From contig CAUJEY010000295.1 in assembly GCA_963169325.1 (NCBI GenBank), positions 1 to 64,000 of the forward strand: 64,000 nt of DNA, read 5' to 3'. Made by a program: the position numbers and the translations under genes. How positions within the stretch are numbered: the stretch's first letter is position 1; every line of letters starts with the position of its first letter. The notes beneath the pieces are model-generated. The model saw only the letters and a list, made by a program, of their open reading frames with translations. It did not search any database and had not been told where the DNA came from. Shown here piece by piece: positions 46,291 through 54,110 of this stretch. Source of the DNA: Bacteroidota bacterium (GTDB lineage: Bacteria; Bacteroidota; Bacteroidia; Chitinophagales; Saprospiraceae).

Positions 46291-47496
46291 TTACTTATTC
46301 AATAAACAATTCAGTTGCCGAATCAGAAAATCCACATTTTGCACGTCGTAGTCCTCATATCCGGTGCCCCAGGCGATACGAACCTTATCGAGCAACGTTT
46401 TTTGCATCTTTTTCAACATGCCCGGTTCGAGCGCGTATTGGCCCCGAAAGGTGAATACCTTGTTTTCGGCGCCTGCCAGCCCCTCGTCGGCGCGCAGGTT
46501 ATACACGGTGAGCGTTTCGCCGTCTATAAATTTGAGGAGAGCCACCCCGTTGCGCGGCAGGCTGCCGAAGGCGCGGCGGGCGTTCACGTCCCGGATGGTG
46601 AAACTCAGGTTCAGCAGAAAATTATTGTTGTTGACCGAGACGGCGGCATCGCAAACGATATGCTCAAAATCGGGAAAATAAGGCTTCAACGACGGGTTGG
46701 TGAAACGGAATAGTTCTTCTTTGCCCATTTCACGGCGGCGTTCGCCCGAAAACTCATCGCGGGCATCCAGGGTGAGGTTGCAAGGGCGCGGCGGCGGGTT
46801 GAGCATGACGTCGGCAGCCGGATCATAGGTTTTAAATTTCGGGCCGCTTGGCGCCGCTTTTTTATCCTTTTTGTTTTTAGGCGCTTTTTGCGTTTCTGCC
46901 AGGGTATCGGCGGCAATCGAATCGACGGCGACCGTGTCGGCCGGCGGCGGTATTTCCAATTCGGTCGGGCCGGCCACACCCACGGCGCCGATGACTTCTG
47001 CGATGGGTATTTCTTCCGGTTCCGGCGGCTTGGGCAAAAGCGCAGCGATGTTTTTTCGGGCTTTAGCCAAACTTTGTCGCTGTTCGGCAGTCGACATGCC
47101 GGCCAATTTCTCTGCGAAGTCGGCGGCTTTTTGGGCCTTGTTCGTTTGTTTCTGTGCGGCTTTTTCGGCGGCTTTTGCCGTTTTTACCTGTTTTTCCAGC
47201 ACTTTTCGGTCTTCGGCCATTACCGTCGTATCTTCCTTCGCTGCCGCCAGTTGTATCTCCAGCGTTTCGCGTTCGGCGGTTACGCGGGTTTCCTCAAACT
47301 GAAAAACATCGCGGATGTCGGATGCCTGCGACGCCAGCCGGACGGCATATTCATGCACGATTTCGTCGGACAGGGTATCCAGTGCCGGCAAAGTATCGAG
47401 TGGCGGGAACTCCAGGGTTTGGGCCGAAAGGGCCGTTTGGATGAACAGGGCCAGAACCAGGAGCCGGTATTTTTTCAAAAAGCAGAAATTATTCAT
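46291..47496 (-). CDS. Secreted coiled-coil protein of unknown function
   Basis: 401 residues. Signal peptide about 1-25 (LLVLALFIQTALSA). A long charged helical segment (about 60-155) with heptad-like EKQVKTAKAAEKAAQKQTNK suggests a coiled coil. A Pro/Ala/Lys linker (about 160-225) follows. The last 170 residues form a beta-rich domain (ELFRFTNPSLKPYFPDFEHI, VNNNNFLLNLSFTIRDVNAR, LKFIDGETLTVYNLRADEG). I do not recognise it. It ends 8 bases before murB and may be co-transcribed with it, which could point to an envelope role. Confidence 0.72.
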   Translation of the reverse strand: MNNFCFLKKYRLLVLALFIQTALSAQTLEFPPLDTLPALDTLSDEIVHEYAVRLASQASDIRDVFQFEETRVTAERETLEIQLAAAKEDTTVMAEDRKVLEKQVKTAKAAEKAAQKQTNKAQKAADFAEKLAGMSTAEQRQSLAKARKNIAALLPKPPEPEEIPIAEVIGAVGVAGPTELEIPPPADTVAVDSIAADTLAETQKAPKNKKDKKAAPSGPKFKTYDPAADVMLNPPPRPCNLTLDARDEFSGERRREMGKEELFRFTNPSLKPYFPDFEHIVCDAAVSVNNNNFLLNLSFTIRDVNARRAFGSLPRNGVALLKFIDGETLTVYNLRADEGLAGAENKVFTFRGQYALEPGMLKKMQKTLLDKVRIAWGTGYEDYDVQNVDFLIRQLNCLLNK

Positions 47497-47552
47497 ACAA
47501 CTTCACAATACGGATTGGTGCTTAAAATGAAACCAGGTAAACGCGGATAAGT

Positions 47553-47560
47553 TACTTTTG
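47553..47560 (+). promoter_or_regulatory. Bacteroidota-type -7 box
   Basis: TACTTTTG fits TAnnTTTG, 37 bases before the ATG of the prolyl oligopeptidase-like gene. Confidence 0.45.
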
Positions 47561-47596
47561 CGCTGCAAAATTAGGCCAGTAAAACATTCTATTCCG

Positions 47597-49765
47597 ATGC
47601 GAACCCTTATTTTAAATATTTGTTTCTGTTCGATCCCGCTTTTCCTCGCGGTTGCCTGCAACCAGTCCGGCAGTTCCGCTTCCAAAACACAACCCATGCA
47701 GTTTAAAAAAATCCCGGTTACCTACCCGGTTTCACGCCAGGATTCGGCCGTGGCGGATACTTATTTCGATACGACCATCAACGACCCTTACCGCTGGCTC
47801 GAAGACGACCAAAGCGCCGAGACCAAAGACTGGGTGCAAAAGCAAAACGCAGTTACCTTCGGCTACCTGGAGCAGGTCCCCTTCCGGGAAAAAATAAAAA
47901 CCCGCCTGGAGCAAATCTGGAATTTTGAAAAATACGGCACGCCGTTCAAAAAGGCCGGCGTCTATTATTTTTTTAAAAACGACGGACTTCAAAACCAGAG
48001 CGTGCTGTACCGGCAGGCCACCTTGGACGCCCAGCCCGAAGTCGTGCTCGACCCGAATACTTTCAGCGCCGATGGCACCGCGTCGCTGCAGGAATACGCC
48101 TTCTCCAAAGACGGGCGTTACCTGGCCTATTCCATTTCCACGGGCGGTTCGGACTGGCGTTCAATCCGGGTGAAAGACCTGCAAAACGGGCAGCTGCTTC
48201 CCGACCAGGTGGAGTGGGCAAAATTTACCGGGATCGGCTGGGCCGGCAACGGATTTTATTACACCCGTTATCCCGAACCCAAAGCCGGCGCCGCGCTCAC
48301 GGCCGCCAACCAGAACAGCGCCATATATTTTCACCAGTTGGGCGCCCCGCAATCGGAAGACCGCTTGGTGTACCAGGATAAAGCCCACCCGAATTACTAT
48401 TTTAATGCCGGCACCACCGAGGACGAACGTTTCCTTTATTTATCGGGCAGCGAGAGCACCAGCGGCAATATGTTGTATTTCAAAGATTTAGCCAAAAATC
48501 AAAAAGCCTTTACCCCCATCTACACCAAATTCGATCACGATTTTGCGTTGATCGAAAACCTCGACGGCAACCTGCTGATTCTGACCAATCACCAGGCGCC
48601 CAACCAGCGCCTTATCCTGGTCAATTCGGCCCAACCGGCCGAAACGTCCTGGCGTACGCTGGTGCCCGAAGACAGCGCCGACGTGCTGCAAAGCGCCGTG
48701 GTGTGCGGAGGTAAAATTGTTTGTTCCTACCTCCACAACGCCTCCAGCGCCTTGCGGGTGTTTGATTTGGAAGGCAAGTTGCTCCGGGAAGTGGCGCTGC
48801 CCGAAATCGGCACGGTGGTAAATGTGCAGGGCGAAAAGAACGAGGCACAGGCGTTTTTCGCTTTCCAGTCGTTCCTGCGCCCGTCCACAATTTACGCCCT
48901 GGATATGAATACCCTGGAAACCAGTGTGTTCAAAGCACCCAAACTTGATTTTAATTCGGATGCTTACCTGACCGAGCAGGTGTGGGTGACCGGCAAAGAC
49001 GGCACAAAAGTGCCGATGTTCATTACCCGGAAAAAGAATATTTCCTTCGACAGTCAGAACCCCGCACTGCTGTACGGCTACGGCGGGTTTAATATATCCG
49101 TGACGCCGGGATTTTCCGCCTCCAAGGCGGCGCTGCTGGAAAACAACGGGATTTACGCCGTGGCCAACATTCGCGGCGGCGGGGAGTTTGGGGAAAAATG
49201 GCACAAAGCCGGCACCAAATGCCAAAAACAAAACGTGTTCGACGATTTTATCGCCGCGGCGGAATATTTAGTAGACAAAAAATACACCTCGCCCCCGCGC
49301 CTGGCCATCGAGGGCGGCTCCAACGGCGGCTTGCTGGTGGGCGCCTGCATGACGCAGCGGCCCGACCTGTTCGGCGTGTGTTTCCCGAGGGTGGGCGTGC
49401 TCGATATGCTTCGGTACCACCAGTTCACCATCGGTTATGCCTGGGCGGTGGATTACGGCCGCAGCGACAACCAAACGGAGTTCGACTGCCTGATCAAATA
49501 TTCGCCCCTCCACCGTATCCGTAAAACGGCATACCCCGCCACCATGATTACTACGGCCGACCACGACGACCGCGTGGTGCCGGCCCACTCGTTCAAATTT
49601 GCCGCCACCCTTCAGCAATACCAGCAGGGCGACAACCCGGCGCTCATTCGGATCGAAACCAGTGCCGGCCACGGCGCCGGCAAACCAACCGCCAAACTAC
49701 TGGAAGAAGCGGCCGATATGTTGTCGTTTATGCTGTATCAGATGAATGTGGCGCCGGTGTATTAG
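47597..49765 (+). CDS. Prolyl oligopeptidase-family serine peptidase (S9A), lipoprotein
   Basis: 722 residues from the ATG at 47597. Lipoprotein signal with the lipobox Cys in FLAVACNQ (about 20). N-terminal IPVTYPVSRQDSAVADTYFD and DPYRWLEDDQSAETKDWV match the S9A start, followed by a seven-bladed propeller region. The catalytic domain has the nucleophile Ser in EGGSNGGLLVGA (about 574), Asp in TADHDDRVVPAH (about 654) and His in SAGHGAGK (about 690). It cuts short peptides after Pro, outside the cytoplasm. The TAG stop runs directly into the inverted array at 49764. Confidence 0.95.
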   Translation: MRTLILNICFCSIPLFLAVACNQSGSSASKTQPMQFKKIPVTYPVSRQDSAVADTYFDTTINDPYRWLEDDQSAETKDWVQKQNAVTFGYLEQVPFREKIKTRLEQIWNFEKYGTPFKKAGVYYFFKNDGLQNQSVLYRQATLDAQPEVVLDPNTFSADGTASLQEYAFSKDGRYLAYSISTGGSDWRSIRVKDLQNGQLLPDQVEWAKFTGIGWAGNGFYYTRYPEPKAGAALTAANQNSAIYFHQLGAPQSEDRLVYQDKAHPNYYFNAGTTEDERFLYLSGSESTSGNMLYFKDLAKNQKAFTPIYTKFDHDFALIENLDGNLLILTNHQAPNQRLILVNSAQPAETSWRTLVPEDSADVLQSAVVCGGKIVCSYLHNASSALRVFDLEGKLLREVALPEIGTVVNVQGEKNEAQAFFAFQSFLRPSTIYALDMNTLETSVFKAPKLDFNSDAYLTEQVWVTGKDGTKVPMFITRKKNISFDSQNPALLYGYGGFNISVTPGFSASKAALLENNGIYAVANIRGGGEFGEKWHKAGTKCQKQNVFDDFIAAAEYLVDKKYTSPPRLAIEGGSNGGLLVGACMTQRPDLFGVCFPRVGVLDMLRYHQFTIGYAWAVDYGRSDNQTEFDCLIKYSPLHRIRKTAYPATMITTADHDDRVVPAHSFKFAATLQQYQQGDNPALIRIETSAGHGAGKPTAKLLEEAADMLSFMLYQMNVAPVY

Positions 49766-49842
49766 TTGATTGGTTGAATTGGTTATTGGTTGAATGGTTA
49801 TTGGTTGAATGGTTATTGGTTGAATGGTTATTGGTTGAATGG
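49764..49842. repeat. Left arm of inverted 15-bp array (GGTTATTGGTTGAAT)
   Basis: About five units on the plus strand. It starts at the stop codon of the S9A peptidase and provides the TAA stop and last codons of the four-helix-bundle gene. Its inverted partner is at 50275-50353. Confidence 0.94.
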
Positions 49843-50238
49843 TTCATCTGGAGTATCCTCGTCTTTTGGTGTTTTTGCTTTTAACAGGTATTTGATATAA
49901 CCGTTTAAAAGTCGGCCGCATGAGTCAATTCTTGTTTTATAGTCTTTTAACATGTCTGCGGTAATATAACCTTCATCAAAACCTGTGACTAAATGCTCAA
50001 GAGTTTCAGAAAGTGAACCTCTGGCCATTCGGCAATATTGAACATTCTCTTTATAATAAAAACGACCATGCCCTTCTGCGATACATGCGGTAATACGGCG
50101 TGAAGAACGGATGACCTGATCGCTGAGTTTGTATTTTTCGTGTTCAGGAAAATGGATTTTAACCATTTCTGCGATGCTTTTACGTAGAAGCCTACATTCT
50201 TTATAAACTTCTAAATCTGTAAATGGTAAAAAGGCCAT
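49828..50238 (-). CDS. Four-helix-bundle protein (23S rRNA IVS / S23 / Avd-like family)
   Basis: 136 residues from the ATG at 50238; the longer TTG start is less likely. The pattern fits the family: FTDLEVYKECRLLRKSIAEM, then FPEHEKYKLSDQVIRSSRRI, IAEGHGRFYYKENVQYCRMA and RGSLSETLEHL. Related proteins occur in 23S rRNA intervening sequences and as accessory protein Avd in diversity-generating retroelements; they bind nucleic acid as pentamers. The gene is enclosed by inverted 15-bp arrays, and its stop is provided by the left array. No reverse transcriptase or rRNA is nearby. Confidence 0.9.
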   Translation of the reverse strand: MAFLPFTDLEVYKECRLLRKSIAEMVKIHFPEHEKYKLSDQVIRSSRRITACIAEGHGRFYYKENVQYCRMARGSLSETLEHLVTGFDEGYITADMLKDYKTRIDSCGRLLNGYIKYLLKAKTPKDEDTPDEPFNQ

Positions 50239-50274
50239 TCGACGAGTTATTTTCCTTTTAAACAATTTAATTTT

Positions 50275-50353
50275 TCAATCAACCACTCAACCAACAACCA
50301 CTCAACCAATAACCACTCAACCAATAACCACTCAACCACTCAACTAATCAACC
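50275..50353. repeat. Right arm of inverted 15-bp array (AACCACTCAACCAAT)
   Basis: About five units, the reverse complement of the left arm with one base changed per unit (GGTTGAGT instead of GGTTGAAT). It contains the TAG stop of the phosphopantetheinyl transferase gene and lies 37 bases before the start of the four-helix-bundle gene. Confidence 0.94.
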
Positions 50354-51009
50354 ACACAAACGGTCCAAACGAACGCCCCGGCATCGGGCAGTTCCATTTT
50401 TTCGAAATGCAGGCGGTAGGATTGGTTGAAACCGGCTTTTTGAATCCGGCCCGGCGCTTCGGCAGAAAATCCCGTCCACTCGAAGGGCTCCAGGCGCATA
50501 TTGGCGCGGAAGTCGAGTTCTTTTAGTCCGTAGGCTTTATACAAACTTTCCTTGGCGGTCCAGAAAATATGCAGCAGATCGAATTGTTTTTCGGCGGTAA
50601 ACTGCTGAACGAACGCGGCTTCTTCGGGGTGTAAAAATTTATGCGCGATATGCGGCATTTTATCCACCAGCACTTGCAGGTCGCAGCCGCACACCCGGTC
50701 GGCCAGCAGGGCGCCCACGATGCCGTGCGAATGGCTGAGGGAGCAATGGAGTTCGGGCCGGTCGAGAAAAAAGGGTTTGGCAAAAGCGTTTTTGCCCAGC
50801 GGTAAACGTTCCTGCAATCCGGTCAGTTTGTGCAACATCCAGCGTACGGCCAGCCATTCCAGGCGGCGAATATCCTTGTAGCGCGCCAGTTCGGACTCTT
50901 CTTCGGGCAGCAATGGCAGGTCTTCCCGGAAATACGCTTCATCTTCGGCAATTTGCCAAACGCCGAAGGTGGCGGAAGGAAACGGGTGGGTAGTAAGTAG
51001 GAGCGGCAT
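50344..51009 (-). CDS. 4'-phosphopantetheinyl transferase (Sfp type)
   Basis: 221 residues. The Sfp/AcpT magnesium and CoA motifs are visible: LSHSHGIVGALLA (about 92-104), VCGCDLQ (about 106-112) and the WTAKESLYKAYG signature (about 151-162). It attaches the phosphopantetheine arm of CoA to carrier proteins. The length matches the Sfp class and not the short AcpS class. There is no carrier protein adjacent. Confidence 0.93.
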   Translation of the reverse strand: MPLLLTTHPFPSATFGVWQIAEDEAYFREDLPLLPEEESELARYKDIRRLEWLAVRWMLHKLTGLQERLPLGKNAFAKPFFLDRPELHCSLSHSHGIVGALLADRVCGCDLQVLVDKMPHIAHKFLHPEEAAFVQQFTAEKQFDLLHIFWTAKESLYKAYGLKELDFRANMRLEPFEWTGFSAEAPGRIQKAGFNQSYRLHFEKMELPDAGAFVWTVCVVD

Positions 51010-51185
51010 GACCCGGTTGGAGTGGTCAGTTGGATTTTAACAAGGAGGATTAAGAGTATTAGTAAGCGGCAAAAATAAGGGAATTGAAATAGTTTCCGCA
51101 CCGGACCTTGATGTTATTATTCACCTGCTATTCATTTTTGGTCATGACCCATATCTATACGTTGGAGACATCAAGCCGGGTGGGA

Positions 51186-52718
51186 CTAACCGTTGATGAA
51201 AGAAATTTTGATCCGGTAAGCCGAGGGCGTAATGCCAATCTCCTTTTTGAAATACCGGTTGAACGAAACCTTGTTATTGAACCCCGCTTCATACGCAATC
51301 TGGATGATGGTGTGCTGGCTGTATGCGGGGTCAGCCAGCAGGCGTTTGACGTGTTCCACCCGGTAGCGGTTGATTAGCTCAAAGAAGTTGACGCTGTATT
51401 GTTCATTGATCACCTGCGACAACTGGTGGTGACTAATATTGAGATAAGCTGCTAAATCGGTCAGTCGCAGCTCGTTTTCCCTGAACACCTGCTCTTCGGC
51501 AAGCAGGCGCTCCAGTTGCTTCTTAATGGATTCGCTGGCGCCGGGGGTCAGGTTAGAGGTTTGATATTTTTTGACCGGTAAAAAATGGCCGATCGGTTCG
51601 CTGCGAAACACTCGCCGTTGTAGCAGGCCCATATAAGCAACAGCCAGTATGCCCATGGCCATTACAAAACTGATGGCATAGTCCCATTCGGGGTTAAAAA
51701 ACGAACAGTTCACCAAAACAAAATAGGATAAAAAAGCGAGCGTATACACCATCATCCCCCAGGCCACCACCCGGGTCCAAAGTTTGATATTGGCATCCAC
51801 CTGCCATTCATTTTTTGTCACGCCCCAGATCAGTACCGAATAAAAAAGCAAATGCCCGGTGAGCAGGGCCGGCGCCGTGCCGATCAGGAAAAAATCGGTG
51901 GAAATACCCGTTTGTATCCCGAAGTTGGTTAAAAACACGGGCAGCGTGAGCACGCCGGAGGCCGCCGGCAAGAGGTAGTGTAAAGCGGCCTCCTTCGCCG
52001 TGTAGTCCTCTTTGAAAGTGTCTTTTAAATACAGATAAAGGGATGGCCCCACCAGAAAGGTCAGAAATTGCCATACGTTTTGGAGGTAGGGGAAAACGAC
52101 CGTATATCCCGTCCAGATCAGCACATAAGACGCAAGGATCAATGCGAAGGCTAAAACAACCACTGCGAGTCGTTTTTCACCCGCCGAAAACCTCGATTTT
52201 CCGAGCAACAACACAATGCCGATCAACAGCCCGAGGATGGCGATAGCGGCGAGGGCCGTGGTCCAGGTATTGAACCTGGGTTGTAACGATTGTTTCAGCC
52301 GTACGAATGCTGCATTGTTTTGCGCCAGGCGGTCGAACGCCGGCTGCGACAACATTTTGAAACCGATCTGTCCGGATGGGATAGCCAGCAGACGAGCCAG
52401 GGCCAAACTATCCTGCCCCAGCGTAGCCAGGCATTTCGCCTCCCAAAAAGTGGCGATATGCTGTTTTTGCGCTTCCAACTGCCGGACTTCCCCGAACAAC
52501 GTCAGGGCCTGCCCGATCTCCCCGTTGCGAAAAAAGCAAACCGCTCCGTTGAATTTCATTGCTTCACTCCGGAGCGGTGTGCGATTCAGTTCCGCGGCCA
52601 CTTTGTCGCAGGTTTGTTGTGCTACGGCCGATTCCAGTGCTTCCGCAGTCAGTTGCGCAAGGGCATATCCGGCGTTGAACAGCGCCAGGAAAAAGACCAA
52701 TACACTTTTATTTTTCAT
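51186..52718 (-). CDS. Membrane-bound AraC-family regulator
   Basis: 510 residues from the ATG at 52718; the longer ORF extension lacks sense. Signal peptide, then an extracytoplasmic helical region (about 20-150), 7-8 hydrophobic helices (about 160-385) and a C-terminal AraC HTH domain (LTDLAAYLNISHHQLSQVIN and IIQIAYEAGFNNKVSFNRYF). The layout suggests a receptor that senses an external or membrane signal and acts on DNA directly. It starts 19 bases downstream of the propeller gene in the same direction, so the two are probably linked. Confidence 0.88.
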   Translation of the reverse strand: MKNKSVLVFFLALFNAGYALAQLTAEALESAVAQQTCDKVAAELNRTPLRSEAMKFNGAVCFFRNGEIGQALTLFGEVRQLEAQKQHIATFWEAKCLATLGQDSLALARLLAIPSGQIGFKMLSQPAFDRLAQNNAAFVRLKQSLQPRFNTWTTALAAIAILGLLIGIVLLLGKSRFSAGEKRLAVVVLAFALILASYVLIWTGYTVVFPYLQNVWQFLTFLVGPSLYLYLKDTFKEDYTAKEAALHYLLPAASGVLTLPVFLTNFGIQTGISTDFFLIGTAPALLTGHLLFYSVLIWGVTKNEWQVDANIKLWTRVVAWGMMVYTLAFLSYFVLVNCSFFNPEWDYAISFVMAMGILAVAYMGLLQRRVFRSEPIGHFLPVKKYQTSNLTPGASESIKKQLERLLAEEQVFRENELRLTDLAAYLNISHHQLSQVINEQYSVNFFELINRYRVEHVKRLLADPAYSQHTIIQIAYEAGFNNKVSFNRYFKKEIGITPSAYRIKISFING

Positions 52719-52737
52719 AACTTTTGCATCTACGCAA

Positions 52738-53859
52738 CTACCGCTGCACCACCACTGTTTGCCGGCCCATGGCGCCATTCGGCAATTTCGCCGAAAGGTA
52801 GTAAACACCCGCTGGCACATTGGAAGCATCCCATCCGGCGCCGGCTGCAAAGTTAATTTTCCGGACCAACACCCCCGTCGAACTATATACTTCCAGTGTA
52901 TCCACCCCTTGCAACGCTTCGGGATTTGAAATCTGAAAAACAGCCCCGACGGAAGGGGTCACAAACGTAACGTCGCGGTACAGTTCCTGTGTTGATGAAG
53001 CGGGTTTCAGGCGCAAAATGACGGCATTGGGCGTGATCAGTCCAAGGGTTCCGGGGGCCACCAGATTCTTCACAAATGTGCCGGTTGCGTCGTACTCGCG
53101 TATCGACGAAGTGCCGCCGCTCCCGACAACAAAGTGTCCGTTGGGCAAAAAATCCACCCCTTCACCCCGGGTCAACCCCGATACAAAAACGCCTTTGTAC
53201 ACGCCCTGGTTGTCGAACCGTTTGATCGAAGCGCCTTCGTAATCCATCACCATCAGGTCGCCGTTTTCGGCAAACCAGATATTGGTGGGCCCGGCGAGGT
53301 TGGTCGCTGCAAAGTTGCCGAGGTCGGCGCCATCTGTGCCGAATTTCCGGACGTATTTGCCACTATACGACGATACATAAAGGTTACCGCCGGCATCCCA
53401 GTCGAGCCCGATGCTGGCCGGCACGCCGGTTTTGGTGAACTCGCCGACATATTCGCCCGTGAGTTTGTAGCGTCGCACCTTGCCGTTGCCCTGCCATTGC
53501 AGTACGTACAACAGGCTGTCGGGGCCGAGGCTCATGCGGGTGGGCCCGCTGATGCCCGTAGCAAACTCGGCGATGAAGGCGCCTGTACTGGCATTGAATT
53601 TGGAAATGCGGCCGTTGTTCAGGTTGGACACCAGCACCGTGTTTTCATTTTCCAGAAAAAAGATGTCTTGCGGCCAGGCTAAGTGTTGGGCAATAAACAC
53701 CTGGCCGTTTTGGCCGTTGGCGTCGAACTTCAAGATTTGCCAGGGCGGGCTGCTGAAGTTGCCGGCGTCGCTGATGTAAATGTCGTAGTTCTGGGCGACA
53801 GATCGCACCAAACACGAGGCGGTAAGGAAAGCTGCGAGGAGAAAATACTTTGTTTTCAT
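52738..53859 (-). CDS. Secreted beta-propeller protein with T9SS sorting domain
   Basis: 373 residues. Signal peptide about 1-22 (ending SVAQ). Residues about 25-285 contain repeated NHL-like units (GPTRMSLGPDSLLYVLQWQG, ASIGLDWDAGGNLYVSSYSG, GPTNIWFAENGDLMVMDYEG) of a six-bladed propeller. The C-terminal 75 residues (from VFQISNPEALQ to GRQTVVVQR) resemble a type A T9SS sorting domain. It is probably exported to the cell surface or medium as a binding protein. It is the upstream partner of the AraC-type regulator gene. Confidence 0.85.
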   Translation of the reverse strand: MKTKYFLLAAFLTASCLVRSVAQNYDIYISDAGNFSSPPWQILKFDANGQNGQVFIAQHLAWPQDIFFLENENTVLVSNLNNGRISKFNASTGAFIAEFATGISGPTRMSLGPDSLLYVLQWQGNGKVRRYKLTGEYVGEFTKTGVPASIGLDWDAGGNLYVSSYSGKYVRKFGTDGADLGNFAATNLAGPTNIWFAENGDLMVMDYEGASIKRFDNQGVYKGVFVSGLTRGEGVDFLPNGHFVVGSGGTSSIREYDATGTFVKNLVAPGTLGLITPNAVILRLKPASSTQELYRDVTFVTPSVGAVFQISNPEALQGVDTLEVYSSTGVLVRKINFAAGAGWDASNVPAGVYYLSAKLPNGAMGRQTVVVQR

Positions 53860-54069
53860 AGCTGAATTTCATTGTTGAAATAAAGACAAAACAAAGCCTC
53901 CGGCGCGGTTGCGGCGATTCTTTTTATCAAGGTTTACCTCTTTCGGGGTGACGGAGGCGGAACTCCTGTTTTTCAACCCTGCGTGACAGGAGGTTTTTAT
54001 TTTACTGATTCCGGGGCTTTATTGCCTCCCTGTTAGTAACTTTCCTTCCATACTCCACCCCTTTTTTCC

Positions 54070-54077
54070 TACTTTTG
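54070..54077 (+). promoter_or_regulatory. Bacteroidota-type -7 box before smc
   Basis: TACTTTTG fits TAnnTTTG, 34 bases before the smc ATG. Confidence 0.45.
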
Positions 54078-54110
54078 CCCGCTTTTTTACGATTTACGAC
54101 TGGAAGGAAC

